Assembly: GCA_025558095.1 (NCBI GenBank) | Contig: JAIVFI010000011.1 | Coordinates: 620,001 to 684,000, forward strand | DNA length: 64,000 nt | Source: Hyaloraphidium curvatum | Taxonomy: Eukaryota; Monoblepharomycota; Hyaloraphidiomycetes; Hyaloraphidiales; Hyaloraphidiaceae | Direction: 5' to 3' | Part shown: piece after piece, positions 34,698 to 45,307 of the stretch | How the letters are laid out: each line of letters opens with the position of its first letter | Numbering within the stretch: position 1 is the first letter of the stretch | The notes under the pieces: model-generated | Seen by the model: only the letters and a program-made list of their open reading frames with translations | Databases searched by the model: none | Told to the model about the DNA's origin: nothing | Made by a program: the position numbers and the translations under genes

Positions 34698-36066
34698 ATG
34701 ACCGCCCGCACCTTTGCGTCCAACGCCGACACCGATCCCGCCGTGCTCGGCTGGATGGTCGGCTCGCCCCCGCCGCCGGACAAGGTGATCCGGCACTCGG
34801 ATGTGGAACCCAACGGCCTGCCGCGGTTCCGGACGTTCCCGTGGAGCCGATGGAGCTTCGCCAACCTGCGACAGTTGTGAGCTTCCGTCGCGATGGCCCG
34901 TCGCCGTGCTGGAAACTCTGGTTGCAGGATTCCCACGGTCCAGGTCTCGCGCGGCCAAGGTCCGGTCTCCGAGCTCCCGCGCGCGGATCGGCAGGACCTC
35001 GACGCGGTGCCGTACACGCCCCTTGGTTCGTCCGAGGTGCTGACATGGGCAGACTCCTTGGACCGGAACTACACAGACGCGATATGCGTGCTGCACAGAG
35101 GGCGCATCGTGTATGAGAAGTACTTTGGCGTGATGGCACCGGACAAGGAGCACATGGCCGCCAGTGTGACAAAGAGCTATGCTGGGCTTCTGGCGGCGAT
35201 GCTAGTACACGAGGGGCTGATCGAGGAGAAGGCGCTGGTGACAAAGTACGTGCCGGAACTGGCTGGGTGAGTTTCGGGGCGGTTGATGGCCGTTGTCTTG
35301 TGCTCATGCGGTGGACAGCACGGCGTTTGGGGATGCCACCGTCCGCGACGTCATGGACATGCGCACAGGCGTGGCCTACAGCGAGGACTACTCGGACCCG
35401 AATTCCGATTTCTGGGAGGCGATGCGTGCAACAAGCTTCTACCACCGCCCTGCCAGCTACTCCGGCGCGCGATCAACCTACGAGTTCGTCGTCAAACTGA
35501 AGCAAAAGGAAGGGCCCCACGGCCAGGACTTCAAGTACAAGACTGCCAACACTTATGTCCTGGGGTGGATACTCTGCCGCACCACCGGCAAAACATTCGC
35601 GCAACTCCTGTCGGAGCGCATCTGGGCGCCGCTGGGATGCGAGCGTGACGGGTCGCTGACGGTGGACGAGGAGGGCACCGAGTCCACCGGGGGCGGACTG
35701 CTGCTGGTGCTCCGGGACCTGGCAAGGGCGGGTGAAATGATGAGGTTGGGAGGGAAGTTCAATGGCTGCCAAATCGTGCCGGAGCCCGTGGTGGAGGACA
35801 TCATGAAGGGCGGATCGGCGGAGGCGTTCGAAGCTTTTGGCCCGAAGACGATGCTCGGGGGCGCCTACAGAAGCCATTGGTGGGTGACCAACAACGAGCA
35901 CGAATGCTATGCAGCGAGGGGCGTGAATGGGCAGGGGATCTGGGTGGATCCCGTCGCGGAGGTGGTCATTGCCCGGTTTGCTTCGCACCCGATCTCGGCC
36001 AACGCGCTCATCGACCCGGACACGCTGCCGGCGTACCTGGCCTTGGCAAAGCACCTGATGAAGTGA
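34698..36066 (+). CDS. Serine hydrolase, beta-lactamase-like (class C/NylB type)
   Basis: Exons 34698-34876, 34928-35266 and 35319-36066 give 421 residues. Catalytic features of the serine beta-lactamase/DD-peptidase fold are visible: SxxK in AASVTKSYAG and a Tyr/Asn element in FKYKTANTYVLGWIL. The N-terminal PWSRWSFANLRQL, YEKYFGVM and DVMDMRTGVAYSEDYSDP resemble 6-aminohexanoate-dimer hydrolase (NylB)-like esterases more than antibiotic-degrading enzymes. There is no signal peptide, so it is probably cytosolic. Introns of 50 and 52 nt carry GTGAGC and GTGAGT donors. The likely activity is hydrolysis of esters or amides; the substrate is unknown. Confidence 0.8.
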
Positions 36067-36214
36067 GCAATGGTATTGCTCCGTGGTTACGAATTGCGTA
36101 TCTGCTAGAAGGGAGTGAAAATGAATGCGCCGATTGGAAAGGGAGGCGGCCACCGGGCGGCTATCGCACTCTCCTGAGCGCTGGCAATAGTGCCACGAGA
36201 CAGTTAGGGCAATC

Positions 36215-37560
36215 CGCGCCTAATCGACGGAGCATTCCGGACGAGCTGCGAGGGCCAATATCGCTGCCGAAAAGGACGAATGCAAATCTCCGACCCCCCG
36301 GAGACGACCGCGTGGCAAGCACGCGAGTTGGAAAGCGACATTCCATCGCGGCATCGGCGGTGCGCTAGGGTTGAGCTGGGTTAGACTATACATAAGCCGG
36401 CGCACCTGGATCTGAGACTTGCTCTTTCTTGACCTCAATCAGAGGCACCCCCATCGCGGCGACGCCCCGGGCCCGCGTGCCCCCCGGCTGTTGCCCGTGT
36501 ACGGGCGAACAGCTGCGCGGCGGGGCGTCCCCGGGGTGCGGGCGGCGGCGCACGGCCCATTGTTTGGGACGGCGTCAGCGGGGGGGTGCCTCCCCACGCG
36601 TGACGGCGCACGGCAGGACAGGTAGGCATGCATCGCCGCAAAGACAATGGGCTGACATTGCATTCCCTGCAGGCGATCGGACAGGGCGGCGAGTCCGGGT
36701 AGGGAGGGGACCCAGGGGGGCCCTGCGGCTCGGCCCCAGCCGCGACGCCCGTTGCCGCTCCGCCGCCAGGCGTCGAGCGGGACGGGGTCGTGCGCTGTCC
36801 CGCGCCCGCGAAGACCGCGGCCTTTCGGCAGGCCGCGCAAGACCGGGTAGGAGGGCGGTCCGCGCAAGGCCAAGGACAGGCTAGCGCGCACTCCCGCTCG
36901 ACCCTCCTCACGTGCGACGAGGAGGCACCGGGGTGTGCAGCTGCTCCGGGCCCGCGAAGACCGCGGCCTTTTCGGCATGCTGCGCAAGTTCAAACACAAG
37001 GCGGCCGGCTTGCCGCGCCCTAACTTTCGCCCTCCAACGCAGGGCAGCGCATCCATCGACCAGGCGACAAGGCGGCCAGCACCTTCAAGTGTCGGATGTG
37101 GGTTCGGCTTCGGCCGACGGACTCTGCCCGGCACCCACCACCACGCGTCCGGCGCGGCGTCGTGGGGACGGTGGAGCCCGAGACCGGCTCCGAGGCAAGC
37201 GGCACGGCGGCAAGGCCAAGTGTCGGATGTGGAGTCGGCTTCGGCCGGTGGACACAGCCCCGACTGTCTGCACCACGCCGGCGAGCGGTGAGCACGTAGT
37301 CGTCCGAGACCGGCTCCAAGCGACGCCGTCACCCTCAAGCGGCGTCTTGGGCGCAAAATCTCGGCAAGGTCAAGCTCGGGTAAGGGGGCGGTCCGTGGAT
37401 GGCCTCTGCGGCTTCGGCCCCAGCAGCTTCGCCCGGCCCCAGCAGCGTCGCCCGGTGATCCGTCCCGCAGCAAGGCGCGGGCGGCAGTGGGGATGCGAGC
37501 TGCCCTGGGCCCACCGGCAAGACCATCTCTACTTGCTAAGCTGGGAAACAAATGAACTTC
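36215..37560 (-). repeat. Large GC-rich interspersed repeat, copy 2 (inverted)
   Basis: About 1.35 kb matching 17340-19370 in reverse complement. It keeps both edges but has a single 131-bp unit and lacks an internal stretch corresponding to about 18180-18560 of copy 1. Reading the minus strand from 37560, blocks appear in the same order as in copy 1. No protein domain is recognisable. Divergence is moderate, with scattered substitutions, so the copies are not from a very recent event. Confidence 0.75.
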
Positions 37561-37577
37561 CTGCTACATGCAGGGGA

Positions 37578-39205
37578 TCATGATGAGCAAACGTTCTGAA
37601 GTGTCACAGTTACTCCCGTGGCCCTCAGCACTGTCCACGATGCAAACACAACGGTCAGCGTGCCCACAAGCAGCCTCCTCGACAGCCCGCCAGTGACAGG
37701 CGTGCCCAGCAGTCTCGTCTCGGCACCGCGGACCTCGGCGAGCTCCGAAAGGACGGCGACGTGAGACGCGACCCGTCGGGCAATGCGGTCGCCCGCCGGT
37801 GTAGCTGGCTGCGTTGCTTCCACAGCGACGATCAGGCGCTTTAGTGAAAGGGCGGCGGAGCGTAGGAGTGCAGATGTCTGCGTGATGCGGGCGTTGCCGG
37901 CCACGGCGTTGACGAGGGCGTTCCCGAGGAGGACAGGGCCGAAGGCGCCGAGAACAATGGTGTAGATAGGAATGCAATTCCCGGTTGTCTGCGGCAACGA
38001 CTGATGGTTATGGCCTTTCAAGAAGCACTGCTCTGGCGACTCACAACGTAGACGACAATGGAGATCAGTTCAACGACAACTTGGACAGTCGAAACTGCAG
38101 CAGTTTGAGGCAGCACATTGTTCTGCCGCCAGCGAAAAGCAAGGAACGGCAGCAGCTCGGCGTACTGCGTCTCGGCGTCCGTCGCGGCGCTCTCGGCACC
38201 CGATTCAACCATGGTGCGGAAATGAGCCACGAGATTGTCCAAGGAGGACCGCACCGCGCGAAGCTGAAGCCGCCGGTCAAGGTCCCGAACAGCCAAGTTG
38301 TCAGTGAAGGCTGAGCCTCCCAAGACCGTTGTCAGTTCATGCGTGAATAATCCAACCGCGCTCAGGATACCGGCTACTGCCCAAGGAGAGAACCAGAGGT
38401 ATCGTCCGAGCGTCACCCAAAATGTGGAGAGCATGAAAAACTTGTACGTCACAGTCCACAGCCATAGGAAAACAGCAAGAGACATCCGGGCAAGTCCGGC
38501 TCGCTTAGCAATCATTCCCGCACATCTTGGGCGGGGGCAGCAGCAATCCTGGTCCTCTTCAACGTGCTTCAGGAGCAGAAGATCATGCGAAATGTTCGTC
38601 GTGCCCGGCAGCGGGGCAGTGGACCCGGATAGCTGGATGTACCTCCAAAAGCCGGCCTCCGGCCACGTGTCTAACGCTTCCTCGTGAAAAAGGCCGCTCT
38701 TATGCTTTTTCACTTCCGGATTCTCATCACCAGCACCGGACTCTTGTCCGGCTTTCGAGCCTGCGGAAATCCGTGCTGCGAGGATGGGTGCCAGAGGAAG
38801 TACGAAACCGTAGACAAGCGTTTGGAATGCAAAGACGGCAGTGGTTGCTGCAACCTGGGTTGCACCGAACATCCCTCTGCCTTCCGTCCACAGCATACCC
38901 GTAAGGAGAGTCAGAATGAGGTTGTCGCCAGCGACGCGAAAAATTGCCCGCGAGGCGAAGGGCGCCAGCGCCAGCGACGCGCGCGTCATGAAGAGGAGCA
39001 AACCGTCCGACGACGCCGCGTTAATCACCGCGGGAGGTCCGAGAGGGTCCGAAGCCCGGGCCTGCGCGGCGGGGTCCGTGGGCACGCGCTCGCCGACTTC
39101 GGCACGCAACGCGGCGGACGCCGGCAGAATACAGAGCCATTCTCGGGCATGCAGGCCTCCGAATAGCGGTGGTTTGGCCCCCGCGCCGGCGTTGTCAAGC
39201 TCCAT
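37578..39205 (-). CDS. Multi-pass membrane protein of unknown function
   Basis: Exons 39205-38045 and 37988-37578 give 523 residues; the 56-nt intron (GTGAGTCGCC...CCGCAG) falls inside a membrane segment. At least six hydrophobic segments are visible, including LILTLLTGMLW, AVFAFQTLVYGFVLPLAPIL, MSLAVFLWLWTVTYKFFMLS, WFSPWAVAGILSAVGLF, VVVELISIVVYV with the following exon, and LLVGTLTVVFASWTVL. A Cys cluster EDQDCCCPRPRC lies in a loop. I chose the Met at 39205 (MELDNAGAGAK) because the upstream in-frame sequence is not protein-like. I cannot assign a family. Confidence 0.55.
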
Positions 39206-39738
39206 TCCGAGTGCGAAGGAACGTTCCACGGTTCCACGGGATTGCGTGCCAAGCAACATGCGGCCAGCGGCCCGGCCGGTCGATTGATCGTGGTTGCTCC
39301 CACCCGCAACGAGGTAACGCATAAGCCATAAAAGTACCGTTGCGTTCTTCGTCGCAGAAGTAAAGGATCTTGGGTCGTTCGTGCGAAAACCGGCGGATGC
39401 GTGTTTGGTATGTTGAGCTCGCACCACCGAACCTGGTGCCGGAAAGGTGGATACCGAGGAAGTCGAATTCTGAGCGGGCTACGCCGGGGTAACCGAGGCG
39501 ATCGGCCCACGGAAGCTCACCTTGCCAGGATCAGGAGGAGGTTGGCTGATGACTTGATTGAGCACGCAGCCACGAAACGGAATGGAACTAGGCGGAGGTA
39601 CGGTGCAGTGATATTTATTGATATCCTCGACAAACGGGTGCTTCTGGCTGCTGCCGTGTGCTCTTCCTTTACATGGGGGACGCGGCACCGTAAATTGATG
39701 GCACTCCCGAATTTCCCGAATTCACCTTTCGCAGAAAG
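39206..39738. other. Intergenic spacer
   Basis: A 533-bp region between divergent start codons of the membrane-protein and F-box genes. Positions 39632-39660 contain AAACGGGTGCTTCTGGCTGC, which resembles a stretch at 41122-41148 before the next gene. No gene is seen. Confidence 0.4.
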
Positions 39739-41100
39739 ATGGACAGTTCGTCCTCGGCATCGTCACTGGGCACCTCGTTGAATTCGTTGCCTCCTGACCG
39801 AGTGCACGCGGCTCCAAATGCCGAGGATCCCCGCGGAGCACCGGACGATGCGGCTGAACCTGCCGCCGCCACCGCGCCCTCGGGCGGCACGACGGTCCCT
39901 GTCTTGCCGCTGGAGATCATCGCCATGATTGCCGGTCATCTACCTTGCGTTGAGAGATTTGAGACAACAAAAGGCACGCGCAGGAACCTGGCCTTCGCGT
40001 GCTACGACTACTACACGCTCCTGCTGCCAAACCTCTATAAGAGGCTGTGCAGCCGAGACCTCTATTGCTACGTGAAAGGCGGCCAATTCAGCTTGCCTTG
40101 GTCCTGCAGGCCGCCAACGACTCGGCTCCTCCCACTTGGGTACAGTTACGTCGAGGATCTAACGGTTGGAGCTCATTGCGACTGGCTCGACACTGGATCT
40201 AGGGACCTCTTGGATTGCTTCTTGCTTGTAGTCTGCCACAACATGAAGCAACTTGCTCTTGTTGATCCTGCCGACGCTGTGTGCACCTTTTTGGTGAAGC
40301 ACGGCGGGTCCCAACTGCCTCAACTGGAGAAGCTGGCCATCGACTTCGGTGTACAAGCTTTCGCAGAAATTGGATCCTCCCTGCCAGGTAACCAACTTCC
40401 TCAAATTAAGCACCTCGTAATCTACGACAATGGAGTGGACGACTTTGATTTGGGGGCACTGGCAACATTTGATGGGCTGCTTCCGAAGTTGGAAACCATG
40501 TCTTTAGACATCACTGGTTTCGACGATGTGGATGGCTTTGGAGACTTTCCGGAGAGACTGGCGGCCACAATGGTCCACGTCGACATCGTCTACACGGACG
40601 AATTGCGCGAGTTGGTCCAAGCCAACCCTGCTTTCCGCCCGCGGCACGTCAGGAGCAACGTTGGCATCTACGAGGCCGAACCGGGCCCCACTTCTTGGCT
40701 TTTGGGCGCCGACTTCATCGAGCGACTGACGATTGCAAGGCTCGATTCCGTTGCCCTCCTCCCACGCGTCCCCAAAAGCCTGAAGGCCCTGGCCGTGGAA
40801 GAAAGCCTCACGGTGTGCTGCACGGAGCGCGGGAAACTGGAGACGTTGAAGAAATCCATGGCGAGAGTCAAGGACGTGGACGCCAATCTCTGTCTACCGA
40901 ACCACGTTTCGGAGCTCTCCGCGGATGAATTAGAGGTGCTTGCCGAGGAGGTCGAATTCTGGGTTAGCTTTTCCGGGGTCCGCGAAGGATCTCGGCGCAA
41001 AGATCTTGAACTTGCCAAGATCTGGGAGGAGCTAGCTGATTTGATCGAGCAGAGGGCCATGGAACAGGATGGGGACGAGTCTGACGATTGTGTGGAGTGA
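39739..41100 (+). CDS. F-box-like/LRR-like protein
   Basis: This single-exon ORF has 453 residues from MDSSSSASSLGTSLNSLPPD. After a disordered 50 residues, VPVLPLEIIAMIAGHLPCVE followed by RNLAFACYDYYTLLLPNLYK looks like an F-box helix pair. The rest has irregular leucine-rich strands (LPQLEKLAIDFG, LPQIKHLVIYDN, LPKLETMSLDITGF), as in fungal F-box proteins whose LRR part binds substrate. The end is acidic (EQDGDESDDCVE). Its base composition is less GC-rich than its neighbours. The likely role is as a substrate adaptor of an SCF ubiquitin ligase, by analogy. Confidence 0.68.
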   Translation: MDSSSSASSLGTSLNSLPPDRVHAAPNAEDPRGAPDDAAEPAAATAPSGGTTVPVLPLEIIAMIAGHLPCVERFETTKGTRRNLAFACYDYYTLLLPNLYKRLCSRDLYCYVKGGQFSLPWSCRPPTTRLLPLGYSYVEDLTVGAHCDWLDTGSRDLLDCFLLVVCHNMKQLALVDPADAVCTFLVKHGGSQLPQLEKLAIDFGVQAFAEIGSSLPGNQLPQIKHLVIYDNGVDDFDLGALATFDGLLPKLETMSLDITGFDDVDGFGDFPERLAATMVHVDIVYTDELRELVQANPAFRPRHVRSNVGIYEAEPGPTSWLLGADFIERLTIARLDSVALLPRVPKSLKALAVEESLTVCCTERGKLETLKKSMARVKDVDANLCLPNHVSELSADELEVLAEEVEFWVSFSGVREGSRRKDLELAKIWEELADLIEQRAMEQDGDESDDCVE

Positions 41101-41274
41101 GATATATCGAGGTCCCCGGCGAAACAGGTGCTTCTAGCTTCTGCCATGCTCTCGTGCCTGAGAAAGAGGATCTCGGTTCGTTGGGTTCGCAGCTGCGAGG
41201 TGATTGGCCAGGTGACTTTCCGGAGTCGAAATATAGACAGTGGGGCAGGAAAGCGTCCCCGAATTCCAAGCCCC

Positions 41275-44200
41275 ATGGACCCGTCGGAGGGCCTGGAATC
41301 CGAGTCCTTCATCGCGCTCGACGATGGCGACGCGTCCGAGGACGACGCCTTGCCGGGGAGCGGGCAGCCGGGCCGCACGCCGTCGCCCGGGGACGGGGGA
41401 GGCCTTTCGGGCGACGCGCTGCGGCGGGCGCTGGACGCGCGCGGCTACTACCAGGACTACGGCGGCGACTCGGCTGCGTTAATTGCCGCGCTATTCGCGG
41501 ACCTCGAGCGGGCGCGTGCGGCGGGCGGGGAGCGCGGGGACGACGGGGCCGACGGGGTCGGCAACGCGGGCGCGGACTCGCTCGCCGACGACCTGCGCGC
41601 CGAGACGGCGCGGCTGACTGTCGAGAACAACCGGCTGCACGACGAGCTGCTGCGCGAGATGGACGCGCGCGACGCCGACGCCGCGGCGCACCGCAGGGCG
41701 CTGCGCGAGCTGGAGGACGAGCTGGCCGGGCTGCGGCGCGCGGACGGCGGCGGCCGCGCCGCCGACATCGAGCGGGAGCGCGACGAGGCTGAGCGGCGCG
41801 CGCAGGCCGCGGAGGACCGCGCGTTCGACCTCGCGGAGCGGCTGGACAGGGCGCTGCGGTCGGCAGAGACCGTGTTCGCCGACGAGCGGCCCGCGAGGCG
41901 GCCGCGGGCCGACCTCTCGATGCTCTCGGAGCTCTCGATCGGCGGGGCCGGCGGCGCCCCGGACGGCAAGGCGCTGGAGGAGCGGGTGCGCCTGCTCGAG
42001 GCCGAGATCGCGGACCTGGACGCCGAGGCGGAGCAGCTCCGCGCGCAAAACGCCCGCCTGGCCGACGAGGCGGCTCGGCTGCGCGAGGAGCTCGGACACA
42101 GCGACGCGGAGCGGCGGCGGGCGCAGCAGATGCTCGCGGACCGGGCGTCCACGTCGCACGGCGCCTCGCACTCGCGGCTCGAGAACCTCGAGTCGCAGCT
42201 GGACAGGCTGCGGCAGCACGTCGTGGACCTCGAGGCCGAGCTGGCCGAGGCGCACGGCGCCAAGCGCAAGATGCAGGCGCAGCTGGACGAGCAGGCGAGG
42301 AAGGCTGCGGAGCAGCTGGCCGCCGAGAAGCGCAAGCTGGCCCCGCTGCAGGCCGACGTGGCGGGCGGCGAGACCGCCAAGCGCACCCAGGCCGACGCCC
42401 GGGAAGCCAGGGCGCACCCGGGACCGCAGCCCACGGTCGCAAGGGCAGCCAAGGTGCCGGCAAAGAGGACCATCGTGCCGGCGACCCGGCTTCCCGCCCC
42501 GACTCCCGCACCGGCCGCGGCGTCCTCAGCCTCGGCCCCTCCTCCGGCGGCCCCGGCCGACGCTCCCACGGACCTCAGCGCCAAGGACAAGATGCGGGCC
42601 GTGCAGGGCCTGCAGCGGGAGCTCGAGCAGCAGACCAACGAGCTGCGCGACCTCAAGCGCACCGTCGAAGGCAGGCCTTTCGCTCACGGCATCCTTTCTT
42701 TCACTCACCTCCATCCCATCCGGCAGCCCTGCGCACCGAAAACTCCCGCCTGCAGTGCCCCCCCGCCGCCTCCGCCTCGGCTTCCGCGGCCGCCGCCTCG
42801 GCCGCGGTCCAGGAGGCGCACGAGGACACGTACCGCATCCTCAAGGAGGAGGGCCGGCGCCTGCGCGCGCGGGTGGAGGAGCTGGAGCTGGAGCTGGGGG
42901 AGGCGAGGGAGGCGCTGCGCGCCGCGGAGGAGGAGGCGGCCGCGGGGAGGGAGGAGGCGGACCGGGCGAGGGACGAGGTGGGGAGGGCCGAGGCCGAGGC
43001 GGGGGGGCTGCGGAGGAGGGTGGAGGATGCGGAACGGGCGGCGGCGGAGGCGGAAGGGAGGGAGCGGGAGGCCGAGGACGCTAACGGGAAGCTGCGGAGG
43101 TGGGCTGGCTCGCATGGCAGGGGGCGAACTTTTACTGATCGTCCGATCCTCGAACAGCGACCTTGCGGCCTTGGAGCAGGCGCTCGAGGAGCAGCGCCGC
43201 GCGGCGCAGGACCTCGAGGACCGCATCGCTGGAATCGCCGCGGAGCGGGACGGCATCCTCAAGCTTTACGAGCAGCTGGCGGAACAGCCGGAGGTGGAGG
43301 CCCGGAGGGCGGTGGGAGAGGAGGGGAGGAGCATTGCGGCGCAGCCCGCACTGGAAGTGCCGTGGGTTTCTCGCATCGCCAGATGCCGATCGGAGTAGAA
43401 TGTGACGTGCGCCCCCTACCAGGCGGGAACAGGGTCCACCGGAAGCCCCGGGCTTCCAAGACCTCGACGGCTCCCTCGCCGAGCTCCAGGGCCGCCTGGA
43501 GCGGGAGGACGAAGCGCTGGCCCGGCTGCGGGAGCTCGCGTCGGACGGTGCGGCGCCCGAGCCGGACGCGCTGAGGAGCGAGCTCGCGGCGCTGCAGGCG
43601 TCCCACAGGGAGCAGCAGGGCTTGCTCGAGAGGCAGCGGGCGACGCTGAGGGATATGGATGCGGAGAGGAGGAGGCTGGGGGAGGAGCTGCAGGAGAGGG
43701 CGGTGCAGGCGGAGCAGCTTTCCGGTCCGTTGCACGCCGGTCGATCGAGTCGATGGATGCATCCTGACGCGGAATCTTGTCAGCGCTCCATCAACAGGCT
43801 GTGCAGCAGCTCGTGGCGCTCAGGCAGCAGATGGGCGCGCAGCCGCAGAATGCCGGCGATCCGCTGGGGCAGGTGGCCCAGCTGGTGGCCGAGAAGCAGG
43901 GCCTCTCCCTCCAGCTGCAGAAGGCCGCCAAGGACGCGGCCGCGGCCTCGGGCGACGTCGCCGCGCTGGCGCACGAGAACCAGGTGCTCGCGGCGCAGGT
44001 CGCGGGGCTCGCCCGCGACCGCGAGCTCATGCGGATGGACATCGACGCCGCCGAGGCCAAGATCAACCAGCTCCGGGAGACGCTGGCGATCAAGGAGGAC
44101 GGGCGGAACAAGGTCATGGCGAGCTACGGGCAGCTCGCTGCGACGAACGACAAGCTGCAAATGGAGGTCACGGAGCTCGCAAAGCGGAACGAGAGTCTAA

Positions 44201-45294
44201 GGTGGGACGCCACAGGGCCGAAAGCTAGCATTCGCCTTTGACCCTTCACCTCCTACAGGACCGAGATATCGAACTACCAAAGGACTCTCGGCCAGCTCGA
44301 AAACGCGCTCGCGTCGAGCGAGCAGCAGGTCGCCGACCGCGGCCTCGAGCTAGATAGGCTCAAGAGGGATCGGAACGACCTGGTCCACGAGCTCGAATCC
44401 CTCCGCGACCAGCTCAACCGGGCCCGCGGGGACCTCGCGCAGGCTGCGTCCGAGAAGGCGCTGGCGACCGAACAGGCTGCGGCAAAGTCCAAAGCCTTCG
44501 AAGTCGACAAGCTCGCGCTCGAAAGCCAACTCTCGTCCGAGGTGAGCTTCGCAACCGGAAGCCGTGGGAGCAAGTGACCGACGTCTCCGCAGCGAACGCG
44601 GGCAGACCGCTTCGAGTCCCTCATCACTCTGGAGAGAACCAGGAAGGAGAACGCGGAGCGAGCGCTCAAGGACATGGAAGCGTCCATGGGCAACCTCGCC
44701 AAGAAGCTGCAGACGCTGAACGGCCAGCATGCCGAAATGGTGTCGGCCTTGAACGACGAGATCCTGTCTCTCCGCGCGGACCAAGCAACGGCCGCGACGC
44801 GCATCGAGTCTCTGCAGTCCCAGCTGGTGCAGATCCAGGCGCTGCTCGACGACAGCCGAGACGAGGTCAAGCACAAGGAGCGCGTGATCGAGGAGCTGCT
44901 CGCAGCGCCGGGCGCGGATTCCAAAGGCCGAAGCGAGGTGGAACGCAGGATCTTGGCTGAGCTGGCGTCCACGAAGGAGCAGCTGCGAACCTATGAAGTG
45001 GGTGGCGAGGCGGAGCGTGCGGCGGCAGCATCCCCTGACGGCGGGGGGCGGCCACAGTCGAAAATCTCGCGACTGTCCCAATCGTCGCCCCACGCCCCTC
45101 TGGAGAACCGGAGAGGCTCCAACCAGCTTCACGAGCCCACGCCTTCCCGCTCTTTCGGCGGCGCGGGCATCACCACGCCTCGAAACCGCGCCAGCAAGCC
45201 TCCGGATGGCATGAAGCCTTCGGACAGCGCAGAAAGGAGGCACATCCTAAAGCAGGAACAGATGCGGCTCCAGTCGGATTTGCGCGGCCTATGA
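41275..45294 (+). CDS. Long coiled-coil protein, CEP135/Bld10-like
   Basis: The gene has about seven exons from MDPSEGLESESF at 41275 to the stop at 45292-45294. Nearly all of it is coiled coil: ALEERVRLLEAEIADLDAEA, RLENLESQLDRLRQHVVDLE, QALEEQRRAAQDLEDRIAGI, RTLGQLENALASSEQQVADR, LESQLVQIQALLDDSRDEVK. A segment AKINQLRETLAIKEDGRNKV followed by MASYGQLAATNDKLQME recalls centriolar CEP135/TSGA10 proteins. The end is Ser/Pro-rich. The first splice appears to need a GC-AG intron (donor at 42670) to give LKRTVEALRTENSRL. The intron near 43320-43450 is poorly defined. Coiled coils attract false similarity, so the CEP135 name is tentative; a centrosome or golgin role is also possible. Confidence 0.5.
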
Positions 45295-45307
45295 TGCGTC
45301 GCAGTGT

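Noticed and set aside
34698-36066. Antibiotic-resistance beta-lactamase
   Set aside because: Local-type introns and NylB/esterase-like motifs point to a native eukaryotic hydrolase, not a resistance gene.
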